Positions 51,501-62,686 of a stretch of 64,000 nucleotides of DNA are shown in pieces. Origin of the DNA: Nymphaea colorata (taxonomy: Eukaryota > Streptophyta > Magnoliopsida > Nymphaeales > Nymphaeaceae); assembly GCF_008831285.2 (NCBI RefSeq), contig NC_045139.1:17032354-17096353 (forward strand). Reading direction: 5' to 3'. A program made the translations under genes and the position numbers. The stretch's first letter is position 1. Every line of letters starts with the position of its first letter. The notes beneath the pieces were generated by a model that had not been told where the DNA came from, did no database searches, and saw only the letters and a list, made by a program, of their open reading frames with translations.

Positions 51501-54014
51501 CAGATATTAATGGACCAGATTGACACAGCCCATTGGCTTGTTCACTCTCAGAAAATGGACCAACAAGTAAAATTAAGAAAGAATTCTATATCAGGCTTGC
51601 AAGCAGATAGCATATGGAACCATATCAGATTAATTCCCACTGGACAACCAAAAAAAGTATGTTATAGATGAATCACATCTTTCTAAGGAATTTCAAAACA
51701 TGGAAAACATTCGTAAAGTAACATGCAGTACAACAGACAAAGGCATACCAGAAAAAATCAGCTTGTTTGTCACTTAGTCACCAATCACTAATTACCTCTC
51801 GAATTTTTAAACATTAACCTGATTTATATCATTAATCATTTAACTTACTCCTGTTTGCAACTTGCAATCTATTCAATAACATGTCTTTCTTTGAAAACAT
51901 GGTAAACATTCGCAAAGTAAGCATACAGCACAACAGATACAAAGGCATAAAAGGAAGAATCAGCTTGTTTGTCACTTAGTCCGTAATAACTAATTACTTC
52001 TCCAACTTCTAAAACATTATCCTGATTACTTCATCATTAGTCATTTAATTTGTTCCTGTTTGCAACTTGCAACCTAGTCAATAAAAACTAAAAAGCCTTT
52101 AGTAAGAAATTTTGGTACAGTAAGCATCATATACATACAAACAAGAACGTAAGCCTAGAAATGTATACAAACACATCAGAAGACCTAAATCGAATAAGAC
52201 AAACTGAAGCAAGCAGGCTGAATATTTGTAAATCAATATTACTTGGATTGCTTCATTGGAGAGCATATTTTAGCATCAAGAAGTATTTAAAAAGCAACAA
52301 GCTTGCAAATTTCCCCATAAGTATTTTTGCCGAAAAATACATACTTCATCAAAAGCATGATTAAGAAACAAATAATAAGATATTAAAGAAACTAGATAAA
52401 ATGACAAAAAATATTAAGATAAGAAACAAATAATGACAAAAAATATACTTCAGCAATTTTTTGAAAAATGAAAAAATAAAACAAATAAGAAACAAATAAT
52501 AAGATATTAAAAGAAACTAGACAAAATGACAAAAAATATTACTTAATGATGATACGAATTATAATAAATAATTTAATTTTAAGTTGAAAGGTGAATCTAT
52601 GATGTCACTAACCTTAAAAAAGCTAAAAACAAAAAAAAAAGGAAAAGATGGGGAAAACGTGACAAATATATTTTTCACGTTTTTTTTAAAGACTGTTTTT
52701 TCAAGTTTTCTTCGTTCTTGGCATTTTTCTTGTTAATTTCTCATACCGCTATGTTTATGTTAATTTCGCATACCGCTATGTTTGTGGCTATGGTTATTAA
52801 TGGAGGATTCACATCTATAAAATGGAAATATACAGTGTGACCTAGCAGAAGACATTGATCATTTGTACGTTACGTGTAGATTGGTCAGGAGCAGTTCTCA
52901 CCAAGCGTTAAAGCGTCTACCCTTGGCAACCAAACCATAACAAGATCATCCTCGTGTAAATTTGCACAAAAAGAATACTCAAGCATTCACAGATATGCAT
53001 ACTTCAGTTCGTCAGTGTACAGAGCCTGACCAATCCACGAGTCGTTAGCAATAATCACTATTCGGACATATTTTAAAGTACTTGATTATTAGATACTTGT
53101 TAGATTCACTACTAGTTTTTTTGATAGGTAGTATCTTCTACAAGAGCAAAGCTTCATGATCTAGTATATTTCTGAAATGCATAAAAGCAAACATAGAATA
53201 ACCTTAAAAAGAAAAGTAAGTTTCATATAATATATTACCTTTAAGCTTCCCACTTTTCCCCAGTTCTTGAAGCCCGTAGATACAATCAACTATCCGCTTC
53301 TGCTCGGCAGCACTGAACACACCCGTGTGAAGTTCCAGTCCCTCCAGTATGTTGGCAATCTTGCCATTGACCCGCTCCAAGCAAATGAAATCCGTCTTCC
53401 TTCCAACATTCATGAACCGTAAGTACTCTCTACGGCTCCTCGATAAGAATGGTTTCTTCACATCCTTTGGACCTTCCTCACCATTGGTGCCCCTGCTAGA
53501 TTCTGCTCGAGAATTAACTGCTGCCAGATCTTCGAGCTCATCCTCTTGTACCATATCAGCCCACGACATGTGAGTGGTGTTGCTCGCAGCTGAATTCTCT
53601 GCCAAGAACAAGCTTTTGTCCTTGTGTGGAGGCGTAGCTGCTTCCGGTGAGTTCTCCTCCGGGCTCTTGTCATTACATTGAGGTGATGAAGTCCGTTTAG
53701 ATGGGCTTTCCCACAAGTGCCCGTCATTGTATCGAGGCGAAATCGACTCTGACTGATTTTCCGGAAACTGACTATTCTCACGTGGAGAAGTCGGTTCTGA
53801 TAGGTTCTCCGGCCAGTTTTCATCTTCATGTGCATAAGCAATCTCTTCTAACGGGTACTCCGTGCAGTGCCCATCATCATATGAACGAGCAGCAACTTCT
53901 GAGGGATTCGCCAACGAGTTTTCCTCGTCAAAAGGTGGAAGACTGCCTGAGAGAGAAAGCATCAGCACGCGAGTTACAGTAGAACTAAATTTATGATGGA
54001 CGACAACTTATGTT

Positions 54015-54050
<36 letters not shown>

Positions 54051-54617
54051 TGGAACCACCCTTTCTACTGAACCCTACCCATCGTTCGAACTCAAAACTA
54101 AGAATACAGAAAAACAATATCACAATAGATTAGAGCCAGATGGAGGGAGCAAAGTTCCCAAGAAAACCCTAACCTTGCCGGAAACATAAAATTAAGATCT
54201 AGACAGGCATATAGCGGGGCCGATGCCCCAGCTGTAAATCAAAATCCTAGCCAGCCGTCCAAATCTTACACTCCGGAAAGAGAGAGACAGAGAGAAAGAG
54301 AGAAATCAAAACCGAAACAGGAAGACAGTAAGGCCGATGCCGTAGCTTTCCATCAAAATCCTAGCCCGCCGACAAGAGCCTACAACGATACAGAAACAGA
54401 GAATCGAGAGAGAGAGAGAGAGAGATATACAGGAGGCCAGGAGGTGGTTGGCGCGATCCATGAGGAGACGGGAGCAGTGGTTGCATAGGCCGCGCGAGAG
54501 AAAGGGAAGCCACCGCGCCAGCATCTCGCCCGCCAACTGCGTCTCCCTCTCCACCGGATGGTCTTCCCCCAAGGTGTCGCCAGACCCTGCCTCGGACAAC
54601 AGGGGCGCCTCCGCCAT
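48571..54617 (-). CDS. ALKBH9-type RNA N6-methyladenosine demethylase
   Basis: Predicted exons are 54431-54617, 53239-53946, 49491-49576, 49094-49404, 48925-48996 and 48571-48838, joining in phase to 543 residues. Plant ALKBH9/10 proteins are Fe(II)/2-oxoglutarate oxygenases that remove m6A from RNA. The N-terminus contains WLPFLSRGLCNHCSRLL. Exon 2 has a Ser/Pro/Glu-rich region with repeated NxSExxSPR-like words, then MSWADMVQEDEL and FICLERVNGKIANILEGLEL. The catalytic core shows WMRGKGRVTIQFGCCYNYA, NPPGILRQE and PPHIDHHDF (His385 and Asp387 as metal ligands), then AKHCVP (His446), with Arg455 and Arg461 in SKRISVTFRK as the likely 2-oxoglutarate contacts. All catalytic positions are present. 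The C-terminus is Arg/Ser/Gly-rich, as in 9B/9C members. Intron 2 is 3.66 kb and full of local tandem duplications. I cannot tell which paralogue (9A, 9B or 9C) it is. Confidence 0.93.
50581..51115. repeat. tandem duplication, about 270-base unit
   Basis: Copy 1 begins near 50591 and copy 2 near 50864, both at GATTCTTAAGCCATTT. They share GGGCATTGTATTCCTGT, ACAAGCCAGCTTG, GCTATTAGATGCTTACC and ATCATTCAGTTTAGGGTTT in order. Copy 2 lacks about 16 bases near its start. Similarity is high, so the event is fairly recent. Confidence 0.95.
51692..52085. repeat. tandem duplication, about 200-base unit
   Basis: Copies at about 51692-51890 and 51893-52085 share AAACATGG-AAACATTCG, ATCAGCTTGTTTGTCACTTAG and CCTGTTTGCAACTTGCAA in order. 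Confidence 0.9.
52363..52545. repeat. AT-rich direct repeat, about 123-base offset
   Basis: A block of about 55 bases starting AAGAAACAAATAATAAGATA occurs at 52364 and again near 52487, with a partial third copy near 52420 between them. Confidence 0.85.
54014..54050. repeat. (GT)n(GA)n microsatellite in the ALKBH9-type intron 1
   Basis: About nine GT units followed by about seven GA units. Confidence 0.9.
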
Positions 54618-56021
54618 TCCCTTCGTCTCCCGCCTCCGATTGCACCCTCTCTGGTTCTCTCACGGGTCAACCTTCCAAGTTCCCGGCGACCTCCCGCCAA
54701 TGCCTTTCTGCCTCTCCCTGCGCTGTTCTCCGTGATAATTTTGGATCCGCAGGTAGATTTTATCTCTTTCCTCTTTAGGTACTTCCGAAAGAACTGCATA
54801 ACAAATAAATATCTTCATAATCGAAAGTTGTCTGTAATTTCTGGTAAGTCACTATCTCTTTTACTGCTAAAGGCAAGAGCAAATGTAAAGGATGTAAAAT
54901 TGTTCAGTATTGGACTAAAAAAATGTGACCGTGAATTTTTTTTAAGAATCTTTTAAAGTAAAACTCTCTTCAAAGTGCAAGTGATTCTTTTTTTGATACA
55001 TACAAAATTGAGAGGTTATTCAGAACTTTTTCAGCAAAACAGTTGCCGTCTCATAGACTATCTATCTGCCTGATATACATAGAAACGGTTGAAGATATAC
55101 CAAATGTTATCCTAAAAGATAAGCAAATAATATGTTAATCATTATATGAACGTAAGCTCGACGTCCAAAAGTCTAAAGATAACAAAATCATTTTTAAATT
55201 GGATGTAAGTGAAGAAAAAACATTCAATTCAGAACCTGTATATAAACAAAAATTGTTTACATTTAAAAAACATATGTTTTATGTCGATTTCCAAGATTTT
55301 ATATATATAGATTGCACAAATGTAGCCTGTGTTCGGATATACAACCGCCAACCATGTTCCAACAACGATTATCATCACCTGCGACCGTGAAAAGCAGTTA
55401 ACCGCGAGTTTAAAAATACGATCGTACTTACCACATGCATCTATTGGCTAAGTCGGAAATCAAATTGAGAAAACACTCGCTTTAAATGGGCACAACATTT
55501 TGCTTACGAAGCCCCAGAATCTGTAACGGTTTCAATTTGCGATTTTCTTCAACACGACCAAAACCCCCGCCATGAGATCAAAGCGAACGTCATTCTCTGG
55601 CTGCGCAAAGAAGATTCGAAATAAGATCAGGTTTTGAAGCACACCCTGCAAGTAATGCAGACAAAAACAAGATTCTAGTTTCTCATTGCTTTCCAAAATT
55701 TCAACTGTCTGCCTCTGTCCTTAAACAGTAGCTTCAGGATTCAGCATGATACAATATCTTCTTGGCACCATTAATGCCCTTTCCACACCAAATGGAGATC
55801 AGCATAGCATACAACTAACTGTCTGGCTATAAGAAAACACAGATTTGGAGGCAAACCTGATATCGTAAAACATATTCCAAACGTCTTCCACAATTTTAAA
55901 CACAGGAAGATCATTACTGGGCCATTTATGCATTTCCATCATGCTGGATGCACATTCGAAGACATGAGATAGGCCGCCAATGAAATTTTGAAGAAATGGA
56001 AAAAAAAGGAAAAAGAAATTG
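54618..56021. other. intergenic between ALKBH9-type and HVA22-like genes
   Basis: The left part, GC-rich to about 54740, is the presumed 5' UTR and promoter of the ALKBH9-type gene. The right part is AT-rich and ends in the 3' flank of the HVA22-like gene. No other gene was recognised. Confidence 0.45.
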
Positions 56022-59000
56022 CTATACACCATTCTGTTTCACCACACGGGTCCTTCGTAGTCTCGCACGTGTAACTCGAATAGTATCCTCCATGACAACA
56101 TCCTCGGAAGTAGGAGTTTTCTCAACACCATTTTCTGATGCTGGTAAGGTTTCTGCAGAGGTTGCCTCTGCTTCCGTTATTTCAGCAACGCTTGGAGGAG
56201 GTGGCATTGACACTTGACCAGATGCCTCCCGAGTACCAGAAATGCTTTCCCCAGAGGATGTACGTTGTGGTTGAGGCAGGGTTTGCCCAGAGGATGATCG
56301 TTGTGGTGGAGGCAGGGCTTGTAATGCTGTTGAAGGTTGAAGCTGGGAAGGAGGCTCCTCTATCTGTGGCTGAGCTGAAGCCTGCAGCGCTGGTTGATTA
56401 GTTTCCTGGGCTAGCCCTCGCCGCTGGCTTGCAGCAGAGCTTGTTTGACGTTGAAGTGGCTCACGTTGTGGTTGTTGTTGCTGCCTTGCAACTGGTTGGC
56501 GAGCTGCAGAAGCCACTTGAGATGGCCGGACATAAGGTGGGTTTGACTGCGACTGCTGCTGTGGCTGGGGCTGTGGCTGTGGTTGCGGCTGTGGCGGCTG
56601 CTGCGGCTGTATCAGAACAACCAATCACAGGTTTGAAGTAAATATTAGAAGTATCGTCAAATGGCAGAGGAACGCGATGGCCTCCTAAGAACTCCCTCTT
56701 TACTGCAAAAAATTACTTCACTTTGACACACATAGCAACCCAAAAACAGTGAATTATGTTAATTCCCTTCCAAAATGCAGTGCAAATCTTATACAACTGC
56801 TTCCGCTTCAATATGATGTTTAACATGGGTTTTTATGCATTAACAACATCAAATAACAGTTCACAATTTAAAAAACTTGATTCAAGACAGGCCTCCAACT
56901 CTTCAAAAGGAGGTATTTTCAGGACATCAAATATGGCTTCAACCACCAGGCCTCTTATTAGTTGGTTATAGTACTAGCCCATGATATCTAATAATTTGCT
57001 TTCCTTCAATGCAACCTTGAAGCATACTGTTAGAAAAAATGAAATAACAAAAGAAAATGTGGCCTTCACGTGTGCAACTAGAAGGAACAATTCACACAAC
57101 TCCTTTTAGGCATAAATTTCAGATTGAGTTCTAGAAATAGTTAAGCACTAAGCTTCATTTTCTGCGAAGGTTGTACTTTTAATCTCCTCATTGTGGTTAT
57201 ACCAACAAAATTCTTTGCTTGGTCAAACTTTCAGAACGAGTATCAAAAGGTCCAACCCAGCCAGTGGCAAGCCTTCCCAGAGAGCTATTTTTGTCCAGTT
57301 AATAGAGAACATCCCTTCCCATTAGAAAGTAACATTCAGTATATGCCCTACTGGATGCAGCGTCTAGGCTATCCTCAAGATTTTCAGTATTTTGTGGTTA
57401 TTGATTTTGAGGCAACCCGTGACAAGGAAAAAAAATCCTCATCCACAAGAAATTATTGAATTTCCATCTGTTCTAGTGAATAGCATGACTGGGCAGTTAG
57501 AAGGATATCTTCAGACCTATGTTGTTCTGCTTGTCATCACCATTTGACAGATTTCTGCAAGGAACTGACTGGCATCCAACAGATTCAGGTGGATAGAGGT
57601 GTTCCTTTAAGTGAGGCTCTCCTTATGCATGATAAGCGGCTGGAAGATAATGGGATTATGCATACAAATTTTGCTGTTGTTACATGGTCCAATTGGGACG
57701 GTCGGGTGTTCTATGGGTTCCATTCCATGAAGTGTTTGGTGATGTTCGCTGCAACCTCAAGGAGGCAGTCCAGTTGGCTGGGTTAGCTTGGGAAGGTCGT
57801 GCTCATTGTGGCCCGCTAGGAGCACTGCCAGACTGATCACAATCTTATGAGAAGAGGATTAATTGAGAAATCATGTGAATTGGTTAATGTTCACTCTTAC
57901 GAGAGATGTCTTTGATTGGAAGTGTGTACATCTAAGTCACACAGGTGCGCCAAAACTGTTGAAGTGCCCGAGTCGACTCGAATGCAGGAGCGGGTGCGAC
58001 CCGACACGGCGCCCGACTCTGTTTGACTGAGTCCGGTGCAGCTGACCGCACTCACTCTTGTTTTTTTTTTCTTTTTTTTTCTTATCCTTTTCCCTCATCT
58101 TTTTGCCCTCTTTTCTCGACTCTCCTCCATGTATTTATAAAACTTTGAGTTTTGTATGAGATAAAGGTAATCATGATAAAAGAAAATAACAATACACACA
58201 AATAAAATTACTTATATAAGAGATTATATAATTTTGCCCTTACCAACCTGCACCCAATTTTTTTTGGCGCCCACGCGGCATAGGTGTACATAGAATTGGG
58301 TTTGAATTAAATGATGGAAATGATGATTTTAATGAACAAAATGCCTGAAGAAACCACAAATATTTGTCTAACAGCATATATTGTTGTTTGTGCAGAAACA
58401 GAGAGAAGAGGGAGAAAGTAGCATACGATATATCATATTTTTTCACAACAACAACCATTGAAGATTATTTGTAGTTTTAAGCTCCCTTGAGCAACCAGGC
58501 TTGAACTAATCATTTGCAAGCTCTACACGATAATTTACCATAAGGTTTAAAATGAGAAACTCATTTGAATATGGAAAAGGGGGAATTGTGTATGTGTGTT
58601 TGCAGTTTGCACATGTGTCTGTGAGAGAAAGATTCTTGCTTATCAATAATTATGCTGTAACACGACAGATAGATAGCAGGTAGACAAACAGTCAAACACA
58701 TGCAATAACACCTCTCTACAACAATTTTGATTTCATCCAACACAAGCCCAGATGACACACAACTGTGGTCTTAAAACCACAAGAAGCACCACTATCGTTA
58801 GCATGTTAATGCTAAGTGAAGCCTAGGTAGCAGACCCCGCAGACCCCACAAGGTGGTAGCAGACTCCACAAGAAGGTCCAGGTGAGTCCTAGACAGCCAC
58901 TAGGCAGTCCTATTCAACAGAAAGAAGCAAGGAAAATAACAGGAGTCTAGACAGCTGCTCAATGCCTAGGCAAGTGCTTAGATTGGGTTTTCAGTGTCGA

Positions 59001-62000
59001 CAACAGTGGTTGAGTAATTAGGGCAACAATCCTCTAAACCACAGTTGGAACAGTTACATAACTTACATTATGTGTGTCGATAAACAAAGCTAGCATATTC
59101 AATTCGGCCAGCACAAGCATATCCATTTGTGCATTCAGGATGACAACAAACAATATGGATTGTGATTCAGTCATGTATGTATCATTGACATGCAAGAAAA
59201 AAAGAAAGATTATTGAGAGAAACTGAGAAAGAAAAAGGGCAACAAACAGAGAGAAATTGAGAAAGAGAGCAAAGGAGAGGAGTCAAAGTAAGTGAGAGGG
59301 ATTGGCAGCTGGCAGAGGGAGAGAAAAAAGGAGGAAGATTGCAGAGATGAGAGAAGGGAAGAGGAATGGAAGCAGAGGATGAGAGAAAGGAAGAGGGATG
59401 GAAGCAGAGGATGAGAGAAAGGGAGAGGGATGGAGATGCTGGAAAGAGAATGCAAAGAAAAAGGGGAAGACAGCAGGCAAGACAGCAGGCACGAGATAAG
59501 GAGGACATCATGAAGATGCTGCAGAAGGAAATGGCATACCTATGCCGAAGAGAAGATAGCCAGTGGAGACGAAAGAGGAACTTCATAGGAGATGCACAGA
59601 CGCCAGTGAATGTTGCTGAATGAATGACGTCACTGAATGAATATTCGCCATATGCATAGTTACTGTAGTACTTTCAGACACCAGAGAAGCACAACGTCTC
59701 ACATAGGGTCTGTCTTCAGGTTTTTCACTAAAGACAAGAGAGGAACTGAACTCTAGCAAAGATGCAAGCAAAGTATATCGCCAGCTTCACAGACATCGAG
59801 TTTTCTCACTAGATACACAGTAGCTGGAGTGTTTTCGGATAACGTAAAAGCACAAGGCTTTACACATGGTTTTTCACAGGAGGGTTTAGTCTAGAAATGT
59901 TCGGGAATCGTGAGGAAGGATCGAGGGCTCAACCCTTCCCGCATGTACACATAACAGTTCTTAAAAGCCCCCAAATTTTGGATAAATTTGGACTCTGTCA
60001 ATTTCGAACAGGTCAAAAAATGGAAGGGTTCATCCTGCAATCAAACCCACATCCCAGCTGTGTACAAGCCTGTATGGCTGTAGCCATGCCTAGGCATTGT
60101 TGGAACAGGTATGTACTAGGCCTTCCTAGACTTCCTTATGCTTTCATATTATGCATGACCTAAATGACATGAACACTGCAAAATTGCCACCATACTGGTG
60201 TTGAGTTGTTGACTCGTCGACAAGCGGACGGTAACACATTTGGATATGGCTTACAAGAAAAAAAAATTGCTCTTTTCACATTACTTTTAAAGTTTTGCAT
60301 ATTAATTGTCCAAAATGCATTGCCATTGTCTGTACCCGCTCCCCCCATACCGATACCCATGTCAGCATTCATGTGACTTTAGTTGACAAATTAAATTGCA
60401 GCTTACATAGTAATTATGACTTTACACAAGGATCTCTATCCTTTTATGCGACCAATTACCAACTTCATAAAGTTATAACTAAATATATTATAGTTGTGCT
60501 TAAGCATTATTACATTAAAATCAATATATATCAATTTTAACAAATACCTTGGCGTTACCAATGTTAAAATCAATATATATCAACTCACCTAGGCACTTCC
60601 AAAATTGGACATACTTCAAAAGATGTCGGCTTCTAGAAAAGCATTTGCTTATTAATGTGACCCACCACATTTAACGTGAATACAGCTACAATGGCCACAC
60701 ACACACATATGCATATGGTACCCCCTCACTCGTAGCAGCTGAAGTTCCCGAGCATTACCTACTAAGAATTGCTTGGGTTCATGGCATCATGCCCTCAGGC
60801 CCTCACTTGTAGGGGCTGGAGCCTCTGGCAACATCCCTCTGATCAGTCACAAGAGCTCCCCCGCATTTTCCTGATTGTGAGGCAGCTGATACTAACTCAC
60901 TCCATATCTTGATCACTAGGGCTGATGCCCTTCCTTGCTCCTTCGTGATTATTCAGGAGATGATGCCCCCCAATTACAGGACTAACCAGCTTCTCTTAGA
61001 TTTCAACCTTTGCACAAGAGTTGAAACGCCCATGTGCATTTACCCCTAAGAACTTACTGCCTAAATTCCTCAGATACAGGGATCTGCTCTTTTAAGAGGA
61101 GAATGCATTATTTTTATGAGTATCTGAATCCTAATGAAGCATAAATCTGTACAGAATAAAGATCAAACAGATTCTCACAGCCAAAGTAATTAAATCAGCA
61201 AAGCCTATTTCACAATCAACAGTTTTGTGGAAGAAGCTTGTTTGTCATGATCAACAAATACCTGATTTGTACGAGAACCGGATGATCGTGAAGCAACATA
61301 CTGAAGAATTTCAAAGACTTGTGTTTGACCATACTTTGCAACCTTCTGACAGTACATAACAGCCATGTCACCCGCCCTTGTGCGTAGCTCAAGCAAGTTA
61401 CGATCAATCTCTGTCTCATGTCTTGCAACATATGGTTGCAAGAAAGTTTCATAGACATATACTGCACCCTAATGAGTTACGAGAGAAAAGAATTAGTCAG
61501 GTATATATGGCATACCCATTTATCAAAAGGAATGAGTGCAGTTAGCATGAAATCAATACCATTGTTTTCGGACACCACAGATAGACAAAAAATGCCAGCT
61601 TGGCTTCACCATACATTGGCAACCTTCCAAGAGAGAAAACAACAGGAACCAATCAAAAACAGTATGAATTGAAACTTTGAAACCATACAAAATCGCCAAC
61701 GGTCAAGGTACATTACCATGACACAAAAGCATCCCCAATTCTCTCAAAAACTGTCAAAAATGCAACTATAATCCTGAAATTCATCAGATTGCTCGCTTCA
61801 GTATCCAGATAACAGGAAAAATGAATTTAAATCATACTTGTTCTAACCAAATTCCCTCAAAGACGATATTGTTTTTACTGTGTTTATTACATAGATCATA
61901 GTTGGCAAACCCATAGCTTGGACCTAAAATGCCTGAAATTTGATGGAAAATGGTGGGTTCGCTCACTATTAAGGACAAGGCAGGACCCTAATTCTTTAAG

Positions 62001-62686
62001 CGTCACTAACTCACTATGCATAGGAGTATAGAAATTATCAAAACTTAAGCTATCACCCAAAGAAACTAAAATAGACATATAATATCAGTAACAAAGCCAC
62101 ATATAAACAAATTGATTAACAGTGACAACTAGCACATTTCTTTACCTTCATAAGATGTACCTTTTCTATGTGTATTTCCCATTAAGATCATAAAACAAAT
62201 GATAGAAGATTCATAAGAAGCAAAGTCAGATTTTTATTTTCAAAATCATTTAAGATATCATGCTCTTACACACCAAAAAATAAAAATTACTGTACACCAA
62301 GCACGAGAACCATGTTGATGGAGCACGCTGAAAAACTCCCCCAAGTTGGTGAACCCCAAAATAGACACTCAGATTGCACTTGGACTATTCATGAGAAACT
62401 TCACTGAGTTTGCCAACAATGCCTCGCATGGAATAATGGGAAAACTACACCCACCAGTACTGACACCAGAACCTCAACTGCTCAATTTCTGGTTTGTTCT
62501 TCTCCACAGTTTTGAAGCATTCATAGGCAGGATACATGTAGCCAAGAAGCATCCTGAAAAAATAGGAAAAAACAAAAACAAAATGGGAAAAAAATAAATA
62601 TATGTAGTCACGGAACATGAAAAGGGAAGAAAGCATGCTTTGCTAACAACATACACGAGGCCTCTGGTGACAAATGACCCTATCAT
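56022..62686 (-). CDS. HVA22-like protein (TB2/DP1/REEP family)
   Basis: Predicted exons are 62655-62686, 62455-62553, 61717-61773, 61560-61623, 61262-61468 and 56022-56606, joining in phase to 347 residues. HVA22 proteins are ER membrane proteins related to yeast Yop1 that shape tubules; several are induced by ABA or stress. The sequence opens MIGSFVTRGLV, then MLLGYMYPAYECFKTVE and EIEQLRFWCQYW (first hairpin), AFLTVFERIGDAFVSW, LPMYGEAKLAFFVYLW (second hairpin), and HETEIDRNLLELRTRAGDMA with FEILQYVASRSS. This matches the long i/j/k-type members. The last exon (194 residues) is a disordered tail beginning with a Pro-Gln repeat, rich in Gln, Pro and Ser, ending TRARLRRTRVVKQNGV. Intron 5 is 4.65 kb and holds a processed pseudogene and a dispersed repeat. 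Confidence 0.94.
57190..57870 (+). pseudogene. processed pseudogene of an ERI1-like 3'-5' exoribonuclease
   Basis: Antisense to the HVA22-like gene, inside its intron 5. The sequence reads continuously through what are several exons in the normal plant gene. Recognisable blocks in order are FAWSNFQNEYQKVQPSQWQA, FPLESNIQYMPYWMQRLGY, FVVIDFEAT (the first catalytic motif of DEDD exonucleases, followed here by Arg where the family has Cys), LTDFCKELTGIQQ, FAVVTWSNWD and then, after an internal deletion of a few tens of residues, VFGDVRCNLKEA and GLAWEGRAHCG. Frameshifts occur near 57430, 57535 and 57700 and a stop near 57825. The 5' end is truncated. Loss of introns points to retroposition; no poly-A tail is obvious before the repeat at 57940. 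Confidence 0.82.
57940..58275 (+). mobile_element. dispersed repeat copy B, MITE-like, in HVA22-like intron 5
   Basis: It starts AGTCACACAGGTGCGCCAAAA, passes through a GC-rich segment with CGACTCGAATGCAGGAGCGG-type words, a T/C tract and ATAAAACTTT, then ACAAATAAAATTACTTATATA, and ends TTTTTTTTGGCGCCCACG. The outer GGTGCGCCAAAA and TTTTGGCGCCC form imperfect inverted ends. Copy A in TRM6 intron 2 has the same block order in opposite orientation. Confidence 0.6.
58800..58990. repeat. short-word repeat region (GCAGACYCC / CCTAGGCA)
   Basis: GCAGACCCCGCAGACCCCACAA-type words and CAGCCACTAGGCAG, CCTAGGTAG and CCTAGGCAAG recur irregularly. It looks like degraded plant repeat DNA with CCTAGGC-rich sequence. 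Confidence 0.45.
59357..59440. repeat. purine-only 32-base tandem repeat
   Basis: The unit GAAGCAGAGGATGAGAGAAA plus 12 more bases starts at 59369 and 59401, with partial copies on both sides. It lies in a longer purine-rich stretch (59198-59480). Confidence 0.8.
60715..60990. repeat. imperfect repeats in HVA22-like intron 5
   Basis: Variants of CCTCACTYGTAGNRGCTGRAG (60725 and 60797) and of TTGATCACTAGGGCTGATGCCC or TTATTCAGGAGATGATGCCC (60910 and 60951) recur at about 40-75-base spacing. Composition is less AT-rich than the rest of the intron. Not assigned to a known element. Confidence 0.45.

Larger units (their letters stand above)
49577..53238. other. long intron 2 of the ALKBH9-type gene
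   Basis: AT-rich intron with several local duplications (separate entries), including a 25-base pair TTAATTTCNCATACCGCTAT at about 52733 and 52760. No internal gene was recognised. Confidence 0.6.

Noticed and set aside
53458-53841. 127-residue minus-strand frame within ALKBH9-type exon 2
   Set aside because: It is an alternative frame of the real exon and lacks the MSWADMVQEDEL and FICLERV blocks.
59182-59586. Ser/Leu/Phe-rich minus-strand frame of 134 residues
   Set aside because: Antisense translation of a purine-rich tandem repeat in the HVA22-like intron.
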